A stretch of 64,000 bases of DNA from Thermoguttaceae bacterium (GCA_029975295.1 JARKPK010000104.1:1-64000); one strand, 5' to 3'. Counted from the first letter of the stretch, positions 27,760-39,302 are shown. Translations and numbers: made by a program. Notes: generated from the sequence alone by a model not told the origin.

Positions 27760-30054
27760 ATGGCTCAATCCGGCTCTTCTTCGCCCTCGGACCAATACCG
27801 GCCGTTTGTTTCCGATGAAGCGCAGATGCGCGAATTCACCTGGTCGGCCGTCGTGGTCGGGGCCGTGCTGGGGATCGTTTTCGGGGCCTCGTCGCTCTAT
27901 CTGGTGCTCAAGGTCGGCATGACCGTCTCGGCCTCGATCCCCGTGGCCGTGCTGGCCATCACCCTCTCGCGCATCGCCGCGCGAACGCTCAAGCTGCGGC
28001 GGACGACGATTCTCGAAAACAACATCGTGCAAACGGCCGGCTCGGCGGGCGAATCGATCGCCTTCGGCGTGGGCGTCTCCATGCCGGCCGTGATGCTCTT
28101 AGGTTACGGCCTCGATTGGACGCGCACGATGACCGTGGCCATCTTGGGCGGCCTGTTGGGCATTTTGGCGATGATCCCGCTGCGGCGGGCGTTCATCGTG
28201 CGCATGCACGGACGGCCCGGCGAGCCGGGAAAACTGCTCTATCCCGAAGGCACCGCCTGCGCCCAGGTGCTGATTACCGGCGAGAAAGGCGGCAGCGGTG
28301 GGCGGACCGTCTTTTTCGGATTCGTGATTGCCTTCGTTCACAAGTTCATCACCGAAAGCATGCAGGCCTTGGGCAGCATGTTCGCCGTGCCCCTGGGCTT
28401 CGTCAACCGCTCGGCCGTGTTCGCCGGCGAATACGCTTCGGAACTGCTCGGGGTGGGCTACATCATCGGCCGGCGGACCGCTTCGATCATGATGGCCGGC
28501 GCCGTGCTGGGGTATTTGATCCTCATCCCGCTGATCTCATACGTGGGCGACTATGTCACCGGGCCGGTCCCCCCCGGCGATAAAGCGATCAGCCAGATGG
28601 GCATCAAGGAACTCCGCGACAACTACCTGCTGTTCATCGGGGCCGGTTGCGTGGCCACGGCCGGCATCATTAGCATGTTTCGCACCATGCCGATCATCAT
28701 CCGATCGATCCGCGCGGGCCTGTCGCAAATCGGCGACCGCGGCGATGCGCCCTCGGCCATCCGCCGAACAGAAAACGACATGTCGATGCGCGTGGTGCTG
28801 CTCGGAAGCCTCGGCCTGATTGCTCTGCTGGCGATCTACCTGGCGGCCGACGTCGGCTGGCAAAGCGCGATCCTCGGCGCGTGTCTGGTCGTGTTGTTCG
28901 GGTTTCTATTTGTAACCGTCTCCGCGCGACTGACCGGCGAAATCGGCTCGTCGTCGAATCCGATCTCGGGCATGACGGTGGCCACGCTTACGCTCACCTG
29001 CCTGATCTTCCTCGCCCTCGGCTGGGAAAGCTCGCAGATGCGCTTGCTGGCCCTGTGCGTTGCGGCCGTGGTGTGCATTGCCGCCTCGAACGGCGGCACG
29101 ACGGCCCAGTCGCTCAAAACCGGGTTCCTCGTCGGATGCACGCCGCGGCTGGCGCAATGGGCCATCCTCATCGGCGCGCTGAGCAGCGCGCTGGTCATCG
29201 GCGGCACGCTGCTGGCGTTCAATGCCGCCGGCACGGTGTACAGCGCCAAACCGGAGAACTTGCCGCAGGTGACGCTCTCGGCCGACGAAATGAAACTGCT
29301 CACGGAATCCCGCCGCCACGCCGACCAACAGTGGCTCGTTTGGGACAACCGCCGCGATCCGTTCGTCGCCTTGCCCGACGAAGCTCGAAGAAAGCAACTG
29401 ACCGCCGTCGCCGCGGGCTGTTATTTGGTTGATCCGGAAACAGGACGGCCCGGCTGGCTCGTCGATCCGGGCATCATGGGCCGACTGCACGAAACCGACG
29501 ACGGCAGGCCGGTCAAACGCGATTTCGACGCCCCGAAAACCCAAGTGATGGGCATCATCATCAACGGCGTGCTCCAGCGGCGGCTCAACTGGGGGTTGGT
29601 GCTGGTCGGCGCGCTGATTGCCGTGATGCTCGAACTGTGCGGCATCTCGTCGCTGCCGTTTGCCGTGGGCGTGTACGTGCCCATCCAGTTTTCCACACCG
29701 ATCTTCATCGGCGGGCTGATTCGCGCCGGAGTCGATTCCTTCAGCGCCCGACGCCACGCCGCCGCTTTGGCCGAAATCAACGATCCCCAGGCCAAGGCCG
29801 CCGCCGAGGTCGAGGCGATTCGCAAGTCGGAAACCAGCCCCGGCGTGCTGCTCGCCTCGGGCTACATCGCCGGCGGCTCGATCGCCGGAGTGCTCGGCGG
29901 GTTCCTCAACTTCCACGACACTTGGCCGAAGCAACTCGAAGCCTGGGGCGCCGCCTTGCCCACGGCCGGCTCCGTGGTCGCGGCATTGATCGCCTTTGTA
30001 GTATTGGTCGGGCTGCTCTGTTTCGTCGGCGCCCGTGAACCCAGCGAAGAATGA
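27760..30054 (+). CDS. OPT-family oligopeptide transporter
   Basis: A 764-residue integral membrane protein with about 15 hydrophobic segments. The N-terminal FTWSAVVVGAVLGIVFGASSLYLVLKVGMTVSASIPVAVLAI block and NNIVQTAGSAGESIAFGVGVSMPA match bacterial OPT proteins, which import peptides or metal chelates by proton coupling. A soluble loop lies at about residues 500-590. The C-terminus has AVGVYVPIQFSTPIFIGGLIRAGVD and further membrane segments. The start at 27760 has GAGG upstream. It is followed after 89 bases by an S46 dipeptidyl peptidase, which suggests peptide use as the shared task. Confidence 0.92.
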   Translation: MAQSGSSSPSDQYRPFVSDEAQMREFTWSAVVVGAVLGIVFGASSLYLVLKVGMTVSASIPVAVLAITLSRIAARTLKLRRTTILENNIVQTAGSAGESIAFGVGVSMPAVMLLGYGLDWTRTMTVAILGGLLGILAMIPLRRAFIVRMHGRPGEPGKLLYPEGTACAQVLITGEKGGSGGRTVFFGFVIAFVHKFITESMQALGSMFAVPLGFVNRSAVFAGEYASELLGVGYIIGRRTASIMMAGAVLGYLILIPLISYVGDYVTGPVPPGDKAISQMGIKELRDNYLLFIGAGCVATAGIISMFRTMPIIIRSIRAGLSQIGDRGDAPSAIRRTENDMSMRVVLLGSLGLIALLAIYLAADVGWQSAILGACLVVLFGFLFVTVSARLTGEIGSSSNPISGMTVATLTLTCLIFLALGWESSQMRLLALCVAAVVCIAASNGGTTAQSLKTGFLVGCTPRLAQWAILIGALSSALVIGGTLLAFNAAGTVYSAKPENLPQVTLSADEMKLLTESRRHADQQWLVWDNRRDPFVALPDEARRKQLTAVAAGCYLVDPETGRPGWLVDPGIMGRLHETDDGRPVKRDFDAPKTQVMGIIINGVLQRRLNWGLVLVGALIAVMLELCGISSLPFAVGVYVPIQFSTPIFIGGLIRAGVDSFSARRHAAALAEINDPQAKAAAEVEAIRKSETSPGVLLASGYIAGGSIAGVLGGFLNFHDTWPKQLEAWGAALPTAGSVVAALIAFVVLVGLLCFVGAREPSEE

Positions 30055-30143
30055 TCTCGGCCGAGGGGCGCCGCGGCCCGGGGGCGACGCTCGCGCGCGG
30101 ACCGAAGCCGCCCCTCATCCTCGACAATGGAAAGGAATGCCCG

Positions 30144-32270
30144 ATGCTCCGAACCGCTTTTTCCCGTTTGAAGAACACGTTTCGCCGTTTCCTCTTGCTC
30201 TTGGTCGCCATGCCCATGTTGCCGATTCCGCTTGCCGCTGACGAAGGGATGTGGTTGTTCAACAACCCGCCCCGAAAGCTTTTGAAAGAGAAGTACGGCT
30301 TCGAGCCTTCCGACGATTGGCTGCTCCACTTGCAGCAGTCGGCCGTGCGTTTCAATAGCGGCGGTTCCGGCTCGTTCGTTTCGCCCGACGGGTTGGTGAT
30401 GACCAATCATCACGTCGGCGCCGACGCCCTGCACAAGATGAGCACCAAAGACCGCGACCTTGTCGTAACCGGCTACTTGGCCCGCACCCAGGCCGAGGAG
30501 CTGCCCTGCGTCGATCTCGAACTGAACATGCTGATGAGCATCGAAGACGTCACCGAGCGGGTCAACGCGGCCGTCAAGCCGGGCATGTCGGCCGCCGAAG
30601 CCTTCCAAGCGCGGCGGGCGGTGATCAACACCATCGAAAAGGAATCGCTCGAGGCCACCGGCCTGCGCAGTGATGTCATCACCCTATACCAGGGCGGCTT
30701 GTACCATCTCTACCGCTTCAAGAAGTACACCGACATCCGGTTGGTGTTCGCGCCGGAGCAAGACATCGCCTTCTTCGGCGGCGATCCGGACAACTTCGAG
30801 TTCCCCCGCTACGACCTCGACGTGTGCTTCTTCCGCGTCTATGAAGACGGCAAACCGGTTCGCCCGAAACACTATCTCACCTGGAGCCGCGAAGGCTGCC
30901 GCGACGGCGAACTGATCTTCGTGGCCGGACACCCGGGCCGCACGGCGCGGCTGAACACCGTGGCTCATCTCGAGTTCCTCCGCGACCGCTCCTTCCCGTT
31001 CCTGCTCAACAAGCTCCGCCGCTGGGAGGTGCTGCTCGACGTGTACAGCGAACGCAGTGCGGAAAATCGCCGCCGCGCAAAGGACTTGCTGTTCAGCGTG
31101 AAGAACAGCCGCAAAGCCCGGTTGGGCGGCTTGGCCGGCCTGCAAGACCCGGCGATCATGCAGCGAAAACTCAACGACGAAAAGGCCCTGCGCCAGGCCG
31201 CGGCCGACGATCCCCAATTGAAGCAGTCGATCGGCGACCCCTGGGCCGAGGTGCTCGCCGCGCTGCGCACCTGGGACGAGCTTTTCCTCAAACACGACCT
31301 GTTCGAGCGAAGCACGGCCGTAATGTGCGAGCACTACCTGATCGCGCGGCATCTGGTCCGCATTGCCGCGGAAGATCAGAAGCCCAACGCCGAACGCCTC
31401 CGCGAATACACCGAGGCGGGCCGCGAATCGCTGCTCCGCGATGTGCTTTCCGAAGCGCCGATCTATGCCGACCTGGAACAGATCCGCCTTGCCGACGGGC
31501 TGAGCTTCTGGGCCGAGCAAGTGGGCTTCCGCGACGAACTGCTGCGAAAGGCGTTGGCCGGCAAGTCGCCCCGGGCGCGTGCGGCCGAGTTGATCGCCGG
31601 CACGTCCGTTGCCGACGTGGCCTTCCGCAAGAAGCTGCTCGAGGGCGGCCCAGAGGCAATCAACGCCTCGACCGATCCGATGATCGAACTGGCCCGACTG
31701 CTCGACGCCCCGTCGCGCGAAGTGCGCAAGGCTTACGAGGAACAGGTGGAAGAACCGCTCCGGCAGGCGTATGCCAAGATCGCCTCGTTGAAGTTCAAGC
31801 TCTACGGCACCGACCTCTACCCCGACGCCACGTTCACCCTGCGGCTCTCCTTCGGCACGGTGAAAGGCTACACCGATCAAGGCCGACACATCCCGCCGTT
31901 CACTACAATCGGCGGCACGTTCCAATGGGCGGCCGAGCACAACTTCCAACCGCCCTACAACCTGCCGGAAAGCTGGATGAAGAACCGCGAGCGACTTGAC
32001 GCGGACGTGCCGTTCAACTTCGTCTCCACGGCCGACATCATCGGCGGCAACTCGGGCAGCCCGGTGGTCAACCGTCGCGGCGAAGTGGTGGGGCTGATCT
32101 TCGACGGCAATTTGGACTCGCTCGTGTGGGATTTCGTTTATTCCGACGAAACAGGCCGGGCCACCTCGGTCGATGTCCGTGCGATCATCGAATCGCTGAA
32201 AAAAGTGTACAAGGCCGACGAACTGGTGGCCGAGTTGTTCGGCCAATCCAGCCGCGGTTCGGGCAACTGA
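30144..32270 (+). CDS. S46-family dipeptidyl peptidase, DPP7-like
   Basis: A 708-residue protein with a signal peptide (RRFLLLLVAMPMLPIPLAAD, cleavage near residue 33). S46 landmarks are MWLFNNPP, FVSPDGLVMTNHHVG with the catalytic His (about 89-90), NFEFPRYDLDVCFFRVYEDG with the catalytic Asp, and IIGGNSGSPVVN with the Ser nucleophile. The following FDGN has Gly at the position that is Arg in DPP11 (acidic-residue specific), so DPP7-like hydrophobic specificity is expected. It releases dipeptides from peptide N-termini outside the cytoplasm. The ATG at 30144 has AAAGGAA upstream; the longer frame from 30051 lacks a signal peptide at its start. Probable operon with the OPT transporter. Confidence 0.92.
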   Translation: MLRTAFSRLKNTFRRFLLLLVAMPMLPIPLAADEGMWLFNNPPRKLLKEKYGFEPSDDWLLHLQQSAVRFNSGGSGSFVSPDGLVMTNHHVGADALHKMSTKDRDLVVTGYLARTQAEELPCVDLELNMLMSIEDVTERVNAAVKPGMSAAEAFQARRAVINTIEKESLEATGLRSDVITLYQGGLYHLYRFKKYTDIRLVFAPEQDIAFFGGDPDNFEFPRYDLDVCFFRVYEDGKPVRPKHYLTWSREGCRDGELIFVAGHPGRTARLNTVAHLEFLRDRSFPFLLNKLRRWEVLLDVYSERSAENRRRAKDLLFSVKNSRKARLGGLAGLQDPAIMQRKLNDEKALRQAAADDPQLKQSIGDPWAEVLAALRTWDELFLKHDLFERSTAVMCEHYLIARHLVRIAAEDQKPNAERLREYTEAGRESLLRDVLSEAPIYADLEQIRLADGLSFWAEQVGFRDELLRKALAGKSPRARAAELIAGTSVADVAFRKKLLEGGPEAINASTDPMIELARLLDAPSREVRKAYEEQVEEPLRQAYAKIASLKFKLYGTDLYPDATFTLRLSFGTVKGYTDQGRHIPPFTTIGGTFQWAAEHNFQPPYNLPESWMKNRERLDADVPFNFVSTADIIGGNSGSPVVNRRGEVVGLIFDGNLDSLVWDFVYSDETGRATSVDVRAIIESLKKVYKADELVAELFGQSSRGSGN

Positions 32271-32562
32271 GCGAATGGGCGGTCCGCTGATTCGATTGCA
32301 ATCACTGGGGCGGCACTGTCGGTTTTGTCTGGCGGCGCCCCCCAGGGGTGCAGGTTGGCCCCGATCGACGACGGGCGCCCACGCACCGACAAAGCCGGGG
32401 CTTGCGGCACTTTTTGGCGCAACCGATTCGGGCGCAACACGTTCCTAATCGCGTTGCGCGTAAGATTTCGCCCCAACTCGCCCCGGGGCCGGCCTTGTCG
32501 GGCGTGCGTAAGATTGTTATTCTTTATGGTTTCGGTTTTTCGACTGTAGCGGAACCCTGACC

Positions 32563-32829
32563 ATGAAGCCGGACATCCACCCGAAATACGTCGTCACCAA
32601 AGTTACCTGCGGTTGCGGCAACAGCTTCGTTACGCGCAGCACCGTACCGGAGCTGAAAGTCGATATCTGTTCCGCTTGCCACCCGTTCTACACGGGCAAG
32701 TTGAAGTACGTCGATACGGCCGGCCGCATCGAGAAGTTCCAACGGAAGTTCGCCGCCAGCGGGTACACAAGCCTGCAACGGGGCAAAAAGAAGGCCGACG
32801 AGGCCGAAGCGCCCGCCGCTTCGGAGTGA
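32563..32829 (+). CDS. rpmE: Ribosomal protein L31 (bL31, zinc-binding type)
   Basis: An 88-residue protein starting MKPDIHPKY, with VTCGCGN and [13 protein letters not shown] supplying the Cys residues of the zinc-containing (type A) form of bL31. The C-terminus has a charged Ala/Glu-rich tail slightly longer than usual. bL31 sits at the 50S central protuberance bridging to 30S. It is followed after 52 bases by prfA, a conserved gene order in many bacteria. Confidence 0.97.
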   Translation: MKPDIHPKYVVTKVTCGCGNSFVTRSTVPELKVDICSACHPFYTGKLKYVDTAGRIEKFQRKFAASGYTSLQRGKKKADEAEAPAASE

Positions 32830-32881
32830 GCCCTCTCGACTCGGCAGCGGCTGACGACGACGCCCGACGGATCGGACCGCC

Positions 32882-33958
<1,077 letters not shown>

Positions 33959-34149
33959 TCGAACCGCGACGATCCGCCTCGCTTGCCGGCGCTGGCGGCG
34001 GTGCAGCGAACCGCCCCGAACGGCGTGTTTCGCCGGAATGAACCGCGTTGGGTTTCCCCCGGGAAATCGCCGCCGTTTCCACGTAGAATGCGGCTCCCGC
34101 GATCGGACGGGGGCCGGTCGCCTTTGTTGCGTTCCCGCAGAGAACCTTG

Positions 34150-35031
34150 ATGCCCATGTCTGCCGCGGAAGAAGCGTGGTCGATCGGTCGATTGCTCCAG
34201 TGGACGACGGACTATCTTCGCCGTCACCGGGCCGATTCTCCGCGGCTCGACGCCGAGGTGCTGCTGGCCGAATCGATCGGCTGCAAGCGAATCGAGCTTT
34301 ACACCCGCTTCGAGGAAATTCCCGGCGAGGCGGTGCGCCAACGATTCCGTGAATTGGTCCGCCAACGAGCGCAGGGCCGGCCCGTGGCCTATTTGATCGG
34401 CCGGCGCGAGTTCTTCTCGCTCGATTTCGCCGTGACCGACGCGGTGCTGATCCCGCGTCCGGAAACGGAGTTCGTCGTCGTGGCGCTGCGTGATTTGGCG
34501 AAGGCCGACGCCCGCCCTTCGCCCCTGGTGGCCGACGTGGGCACCGGCAGCGGCGTGTTGGCCGTGTGCGCCGCCCGATACTTGCCCGGCTGTCGCGTGG
34601 CGGCCTGCGACACGAGCCGCGAGGCTTTGTCCGTAGCCGCCGAAAACGCCCGTCGCCACGGCGTGGCCGACCGCATTCGCTTCTACGAAAGCGATCTCCT
34701 TTCCGGCGTGCCCGCCGACGAGCCGTTCGATTTCGTCGTCTCCAATCCGCCGTACGTCAGCGAAGCGGAATACGAGCGATTGCCCGACGAAGTGCGGCGG
34801 CACGAACCGCGCGCCGCCTTGCTGGCCGGCCCGCGAGGCGTCGAAGTGATCGAGCGACTGGCGGCCGAGGCGATCGGGCGTCTCCGCCCGGGCGGCTGGC
34901 TGCTCACCGAGATCAGCCCGATGATTCACGATGCGGTGCGGGCCCTGCTGGCGCCGCCGGCCTGGAAGCTGGGCGAAACGGTGATCGACTTGGCTCGGCT
35001 TCCCCGCGTTGTGAAAGCCATGAAGGTGTGA
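34150..35031 (+). CDS. prmC: Release factor glutamine methyltransferase PrmC
   Basis: A 293-residue SAM-dependent methyltransferase. Residues 1-90 form the helical N-terminal domain, followed by LIPRPETE, VADVGTGSGVLAV (motif I) and SNPPYVS, the NPPY motif of N5-glutamine methyltransferases. It methylates the GGQ Gln of RF1/RF2. The frame also contains a TTG at 34147 and an ATG at 34156; the ATG at 34150 is a reasonable but not certain start, as the ribosome-binding site is poor. Clustered with its substrate gene prfA. Confidence 0.95.
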   Translation: MPMSAAEEAWSIGRLLQWTTDYLRRHRADSPRLDAEVLLAESIGCKRIELYTRFEEIPGEAVRQRFRELVRQRAQGRPVAYLIGRREFFSLDFAVTDAVLIPRPETEFVVVALRDLAKADARPSPLVADVGTGSGVLAVCAARYLPGCRVAACDTSREALSVAAENARRHGVADRIRFYESDLLSGVPADEPFDFVVSNPPYVSEAEYERLPDEVRRHEPRAALLAGPRGVEVIERLAAEAIGRLRPGGWLLTEISPMIHDAVRALLAPPAWKLGETVIDLARLPRVVKAMKV

Positions 35032-35037
35032 CCGCCG

Positions 35038-35871
35038 ATGCCGCGCTACCGAATGCTCGCCCTCGATATTGACGGCACGCTGGTGAACAGCCGCGACGAG
35101 GTGTCGCCGGCCACCGCGCAGGCGATCCGCTCGGCCGCCGCAGCAGGCATTCGCGTCGTGCTGGCCACCGGTCGCCGCTACAGCCGCACGGTTCCGCTGG
35201 TGGCTCCTTTGGCGATCGATTCGCCGTTGATCACCGCCAGCGGCGCCCTCGTCAAAACGCCCCACGACCACCGCACGGTGTTCTGCGCCGAGTTCCCGCC
35301 GCCCCTGCTGGTCGAAGTGGTTCGGCTGATCGACGGGCTGGGGCATCACCCGTTTCTGTGCGCAGACACCTACGGGCAGGGATTCGATTTCTATCAACCG
35401 CCGTCGGGAAACATCAATATCGAAACGGAAGAGTATCTGCAACTCAATCCCGGCGAAGGCCGAATCGACAACGACTTTTTCGCCCGCCCGCCCGCCGCCT
35501 TCGCTGCGTTCGCTCTGGGCACGAAGCGACAGATGCTTGATTTAGAGGCCGCCCTGGCGGCCGCGTTTCCCAACCAGCTTGCGCTGCACGTTCTCCGCAG
35601 CCCTCGCTATCGCGGGTTCTTCTGCGAGATCGCTCCGGCGGGGGTGACAAAGTGGTCGGCCGTGCGGCGCGTGGCCAAAGCATACGGATTCGTTGACGAG
35701 GAAATCTGCGCCGTGGGCGACGACGTGAACGACTTGCCGATGATCCGCGGTGCCGGCCTGGGCGTGGCGATGGGCAACGCGGTCGAGGCGGTAAAGCAGG
35801 CGGCCGACCGCGTGGCGCCCGCCCACGACGACGACGGGCTGGCCGAGATCGTCGGCTGGCTGATCGATTGA
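35038..35871 (+). CDS. Cof-type HAD-IIB phosphatase
   Basis: A 277-residue HAD hydrolase. MLALDIDGTLVNS is motif I with the two catalytic Asp residues, LATGRRYSRT holds motif II, a large alpha/beta cap (about 85-190) follows, the Lys of motif III lies in AGVTKWSAV, and GDDVNDLPMIRGAGLGVAMGNA is motif IV. These Cof/YbiV-like enzymes remove phosphate from sugar phosphates or nucleotides. Starts 6 bases after the prmC stop, so it is probably in one transcript with the translation genes. Confidence 0.9.
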   Translation: MPRYRMLALDIDGTLVNSRDEVSPATAQAIRSAAAAGIRVVLATGRRYSRTVPLVAPLAIDSPLITASGALVKTPHDHRTVFCAEFPPPLLVEVVRLIDGLGHHPFLCADTYGQGFDFYQPPSGNINIETEEYLQLNPGEGRIDNDFFARPPAAFAAFALGTKRQMLDLEAALAAAFPNQLALHVLRSPRYRGFFCEIAPAGVTKWSAVRRVAKAYGFVDEEICAVGDDVNDLPMIRGAGLGVAMGNAVEAVKQAADRVAPAHDDDGLAEIVGWLID

Positions 35872-35994
35872 GCGCCGCGCCGCGTGGTGCCGCCTCCGGC
35901 GATTCTCGAAAGCGACCCCTGCCGCGCACCGCCTTGCGGCCCGGAGAATGAAATCGGATCGCTCTTGTGCGCCGGCCTTGCGGATCGCTCCCCG

Positions 35995-37749
35995 TCACGG
36001 CTCGGACTCGGCGGCATGCGCCGGTTGCAAACGCGGATCGTCCAAATCGAGCCGATAAAGCAACTGATTGTAATCGTACCGCGGCGTGGCAACGGGATTG
36101 CCCGAGAACATTTCCGTGTAGGTGCCCTCGAAATACACGAATCGCCCGCCCGCCTCGTCGAAGAACACGTGCTGTCGCGGGTTGTAGAACGAGTATTTCG
36201 GATGGCTGGCGATCTTCACCGCCGCGCGCCAGGGACCGGAAACATGCGCGGCCTCGGAATACCAAACCTCGCCGAGGAATGAGTCGGCCTGTTTGTCTCC
36301 GTATTGCGTGAAGATCATGATCCATCGTTTCCGGTGGGCGTTCCATTGAATCGACGCGCGATGCGGCGCGATCGATCGCCCGCTGGCCGCCTCCCGCAGC
36401 AGCAGCCGCGCTTGTGCGGGCTTCATCTTCCCCTCGGTCAATAGCCGGCGTTCGTCCTCAGGCGCGGTGGGCGGCTCGGCCTTTTGCCAGCGATAGTCGC
36501 CCGCGGCCGAATCGTAACGGAAGGCCTCGTACTGGTTCGGATCGAGCAGCGCTTCCCACCGGGCGGGCACGCGGGTATGGGCGCATTGTTCGACGAAATA
36601 GAAGTAGTCGCCCTCCGCCTCGCGCACGCGGACGGCGTTGCCGCGAGGATGGCGCCACCGGTTGTCGGCCTCGAACACGGCCAACTTGACGAACCGCCCG
36701 GTCGCGTCGTCGAACCGCGCCAGCCCGTGCTCGGCCCGTTCGGCCAGGCTTTTTTGCCGCGAATAATGGGCCACCAACGTCTCGCGCCCTTGAGGGTCGT
36801 CGATCGTCAACAGCCCGAAAAGCCAGATCATCCCCGGTTCGTTCCAAGGGCACATCGCGCGCACGCGGTCGGGCCGTTTTTCATCCAGCAGGTACTCCAG
36901 CGGGATTTCCTCGTGGGGTAAATATCCTCCGTCGCCGGGCAGCGGCGAAAAGGCCGACGTCGTGAAGAAATTGCCCAGCGGATAGTCGGGCAGGTTCGTG
37001 TCGCCCCACAGCCAGAACAGCCGCCCGCGGTACGGCACGGCCTGAACCGAGTCTTGCCCCATCACGCCGCCCAGCCGTTTCGACGCCGAGGGCGGCACGG
37101 GCCGGCCGAGCAGAACGCTGTCGCGGTAGATGCCTTGTCCGGTGATTCGATAGAGCCGTTCGGCGATATTCTTACGGCGAACTTGGATCGCCGCCGTCCG
37201 CCCCGGCTCCGCCTTCAGCCGCACGCCGCGATAGCCGAATCCGTCGGCCGGGTATTCGTAGCCCGGTCCGCCCACGTGGAAGAATACCTCGCGGCCCATC
37301 AGGTCCGGTTCGCACACGGCCGCCCAGCCGGCGCTGTCGGTCCAAAGGCTAACCTGACTGGTGGTTCGCAGTTCGATCAGCGGCACCCCCCTGCCCGTCT
37401 CGGCGTCGATCACTTGGATTCCGAAATACTCTCGTTTCCCAGCCTCGCTGGGCTGCCGGTCGTTCGCCTCGGCCGCCTGCGCGCCCGCTGGTGCGATTAC
37501 CCGATGTGCTCCGTTTGCCGCAATCAAGACCGCGAACGCCATCAAGCCGGCGCGAAGCGCCGCCCCGCCGTGGCGGCAAGCGTCGCGGTTGGTTGCTCCC
37601 ATGCTGCCGCCGTCGTTGCCGAAAAGGCCGGCAGGGCCACCGGGCCGAAAGACGCCGGCGAAGCAGACGCCGGCGACACCACCGCTTGCGTCCCAGAAGA
37701 ACACACCAAGCGGGTCCCGAAAAACAAGGCGGTAGGAAGCAGTCGTCAT
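35995..37749 (-). CDS. Secreted protein of unknown function, possible beta-propeller
   Basis: A 584-residue protein. A hydrophobic segment ending AGAQAAEAN (residues about 67-92) acts as signal. After it comes a small beta domain with GIQVIDAETGRGVPLIELRTTSQ, then a long part with repeated Trp/Tyr/Gly-Asp motifs (LFWLWGDTNLPDYPLGNF, WNEPGMIWLFGLL, RKRWIMIFTQYGDKQ, WYSEAAHVSGPW, FVYFEGTYTEMFSGN), like a five-bladed propeller of the glycosidase or DUF4185 sort. I could not name a family with confidence. AAAGG precedes the ATG at 37749; an internal ATG at 37602 would start closer to the signal segment and is the alternative. Confidence 0.7.
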   Translation of the reverse strand: MTTASYRLVFRDPLGVFFWDASGGVAGVCFAGVFRPGGPAGLFGNDGGSMGATNRDACRHGGAALRAGLMAFAVLIAANGAHRVIAPAGAQAAEANDRQPSEAGKREYFGIQVIDAETGRGVPLIELRTTSQVSLWTDSAGWAAVCEPDLMGREVFFHVGGPGYEYPADGFGYRGVRLKAEPGRTAAIQVRRKNIAERLYRITGQGIYRDSVLLGRPVPPSASKRLGGVMGQDSVQAVPYRGRLFWLWGDTNLPDYPLGNFFTTSAFSPLPGDGGYLPHEEIPLEYLLDEKRPDRVRAMCPWNEPGMIWLFGLLTIDDPQGRETLVAHYSRQKSLAERAEHGLARFDDATGRFVKLAVFEADNRWRHPRGNAVRVREAEGDYFYFVEQCAHTRVPARWEALLDPNQYEAFRYDSAAGDYRWQKAEPPTAPEDERRLLTEGKMKPAQARLLLREAASGRSIAPHRASIQWNAHRKRWIMIFTQYGDKQADSFLGEVWYSEAAHVSGPWRAAVKIASHPKYSFYNPRQHVFFDEAGGRFVYFEGTYTEMFSGNPVATPRYDYNQLLYRLDLDDPRLQPAHAAESEP

Positions 37750-38127
37750 CGAGAAATCGCCTTTCTTGTGCGAAATACAGCCGCTCTTCGTCCGATCTCA
37801 CCCTCGTTCGTTCCCGTCCCGCCGCGCGCACAAACTTCGGCAGACCGAACACACCCTCTCGGCCGTTATTGTCGCAGCGGTTGATTCGGCTGCAAGTCCG
37901 ACCGTAGAATGAAGCCCGGTTTGCAAGTTTCAGCCGGGCCGTTGATTGCCGCGAACCGAAGAGACCGAAGCCGCACCGCCTGCCGTTGCGTTCCGCCACC
38001 GTTCGGCGCGCGAACGAGCCGAGCAACGAGCCCGAACAGCGGCCGGGCGACTTTCGGCTGCGAAAATAGTCTCGCCACGATCTGTTTTTTCTCACGATCA
38101 ATGATTTGGTTGGGAGGAGTGTTCGAC
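37750..38127. promoter_or_regulatory. Divergent promoter region, unknown secreted protein / DUF1080
   Basis: About 380 bases between divergent starts. No gene is supported. GGAGG lies just before the ATG at 38128. No certain promoter elements. Confidence 0.45.
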
Positions 38128-38853
38128 ATGAACGATCTTCGACAACGCGGCTTCCTGCCTGCGGCCGCTCTGCTGCTTTCGGGCGTCATCGGCGCGTCGG
38201 CTGAGACGGCCAGTCGCGGTGCGGCCGGGGCCGAGCAGGCGCCCGCTCCAGCGGCGGCTGACGGACAGTGCCCGGCCGATGCCGACGGGTTTCGGCCTCT
38301 GTTCAACGGAAAGACCTTCGACGGCTGGCAGGGCGACTTGAAGACGTTTCGCATTGAAGACGGGGCGATCGTCGGCGGCAGCCTCGCTGCACCGATCCCG
38401 CGAAACGAGTTCCTCACCACGACCGAAGAATTCGATGATTTCGAGTTGCGGCTGAAGTTCAAGCTGCTCGGCGAAAAGGCCAACGCCGGCATTCAGATTC
38501 GCAGCCAACGCATTCCCGATCATCACGAAATGATCGGTTACCAGGCCGACTTGGGCCAAACCTACTGGGGCTGTCTCTACGACGAATCGCGCCGCAAAAA
38601 GGTGCTGGCCGGGCCGAAACCCGAAGAACAAGCCAAGCTGATCAAGGCCGGCCAGTGGAACGAGTATCGCATCGTCTGCCGCGGGCGGCAGATTCAGTTG
38701 TGGATCAACGGGCAAGCAACGGTGGACTATGCCGAGCCGGACGAGACGATCCCGCAAAAGGGCTTGATCGGTCTGCAAATCCACAGCGGACCGCCCAGTG
38801 AAGCGTGGTACAAAGACATCGTCATCCGCAAACTGCCTGCCGGCGGTCGGTAA
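38128..38853 (+). CDS. DUF1080 (3-keto-disaccharide hydrolase-like) secreted protein
   Basis: A 241-residue protein with a signal peptide ([19 protein letters not shown]). The DUF1080 / concanavalin-like domain is evident from [16 protein letters not shown] (about 53), [53 protein letters not shown] and [25 protein letters not shown]. Members cleave 3-keto-glycosides or bind glycans and are highly expanded in planctomycetes. GGAGG precedes the ATG at 38128; the frame continues upstream but without a signal peptide at its head. Confidence 0.92.
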   Translation: MNDLRQRGFLPAAALLLSGVIGASAETASRGAAGAEQAPAPAAADGQCPADADGFRPLFNGKTFDGWQGDLKTFRIEDGAIVGGSLAAPIPRNEFLTTTEEFDDFELRLKFKLLGEKANAGIQIRSQRIPDHHEMIGYQADLGQTYWGCLYDESRRKKVLAGPKPEEQAKLIKAGQWNEYRIVCRGRQIQLWINGQATVDYAEPDETIPQKGLIGLQIHSGPPSEAWYKDIVIRKLPAGGR

Positions 38854-39302
38854 TTTCGCCCACGGCATCCCGCCGGCAAGGTTTAGCGCAGACGGCCGGC
38901 CGCGGCACGACACTCGCCGATGGGCGATCGTTGGCGCAGCCCGGCCGGGGCCGAGGGCCGATAGGCCCGGATTCTGCCGGCGGCAGGCAATCGCCCGGCG
39001 GCATGGCTTTGCCGGCGATCGTCGGGCGCGGCGGCGCGTTGGGCGAACGCTGGCCGGCCGCCCGCGCCCCTTGCGTGCCGCGGCGGGGCGCGGCAGACTA
39101 TTGGTCCGCCAACTCGGCAACGAACGTCGGGGCGAAGGGGCCGAACACGGCCGGCAGTTCACTGCGGCGGCAGTCGCCATTGAACAAGCCGTCCGCAACG
39201 CCCCTTCTGGTCTGCCGGACGCCTTGTGCAGCGAAGGCGATGCTGCGGCAGAAACGGTATCACACAGGTTCTCATTTCCATCACTGCGAGGGAGCGACAT
39301 TC
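38854..39302. other. GC-rich intergenic region upstream of xylA
   Basis: About 450 bases, very GC-rich with many short GGCCGG-type inverted repeats but no supported gene. GAGGGAG before 39303 is the xylA ribosome-binding site. Any XylR-like operator was not recognised. Confidence 0.45.
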
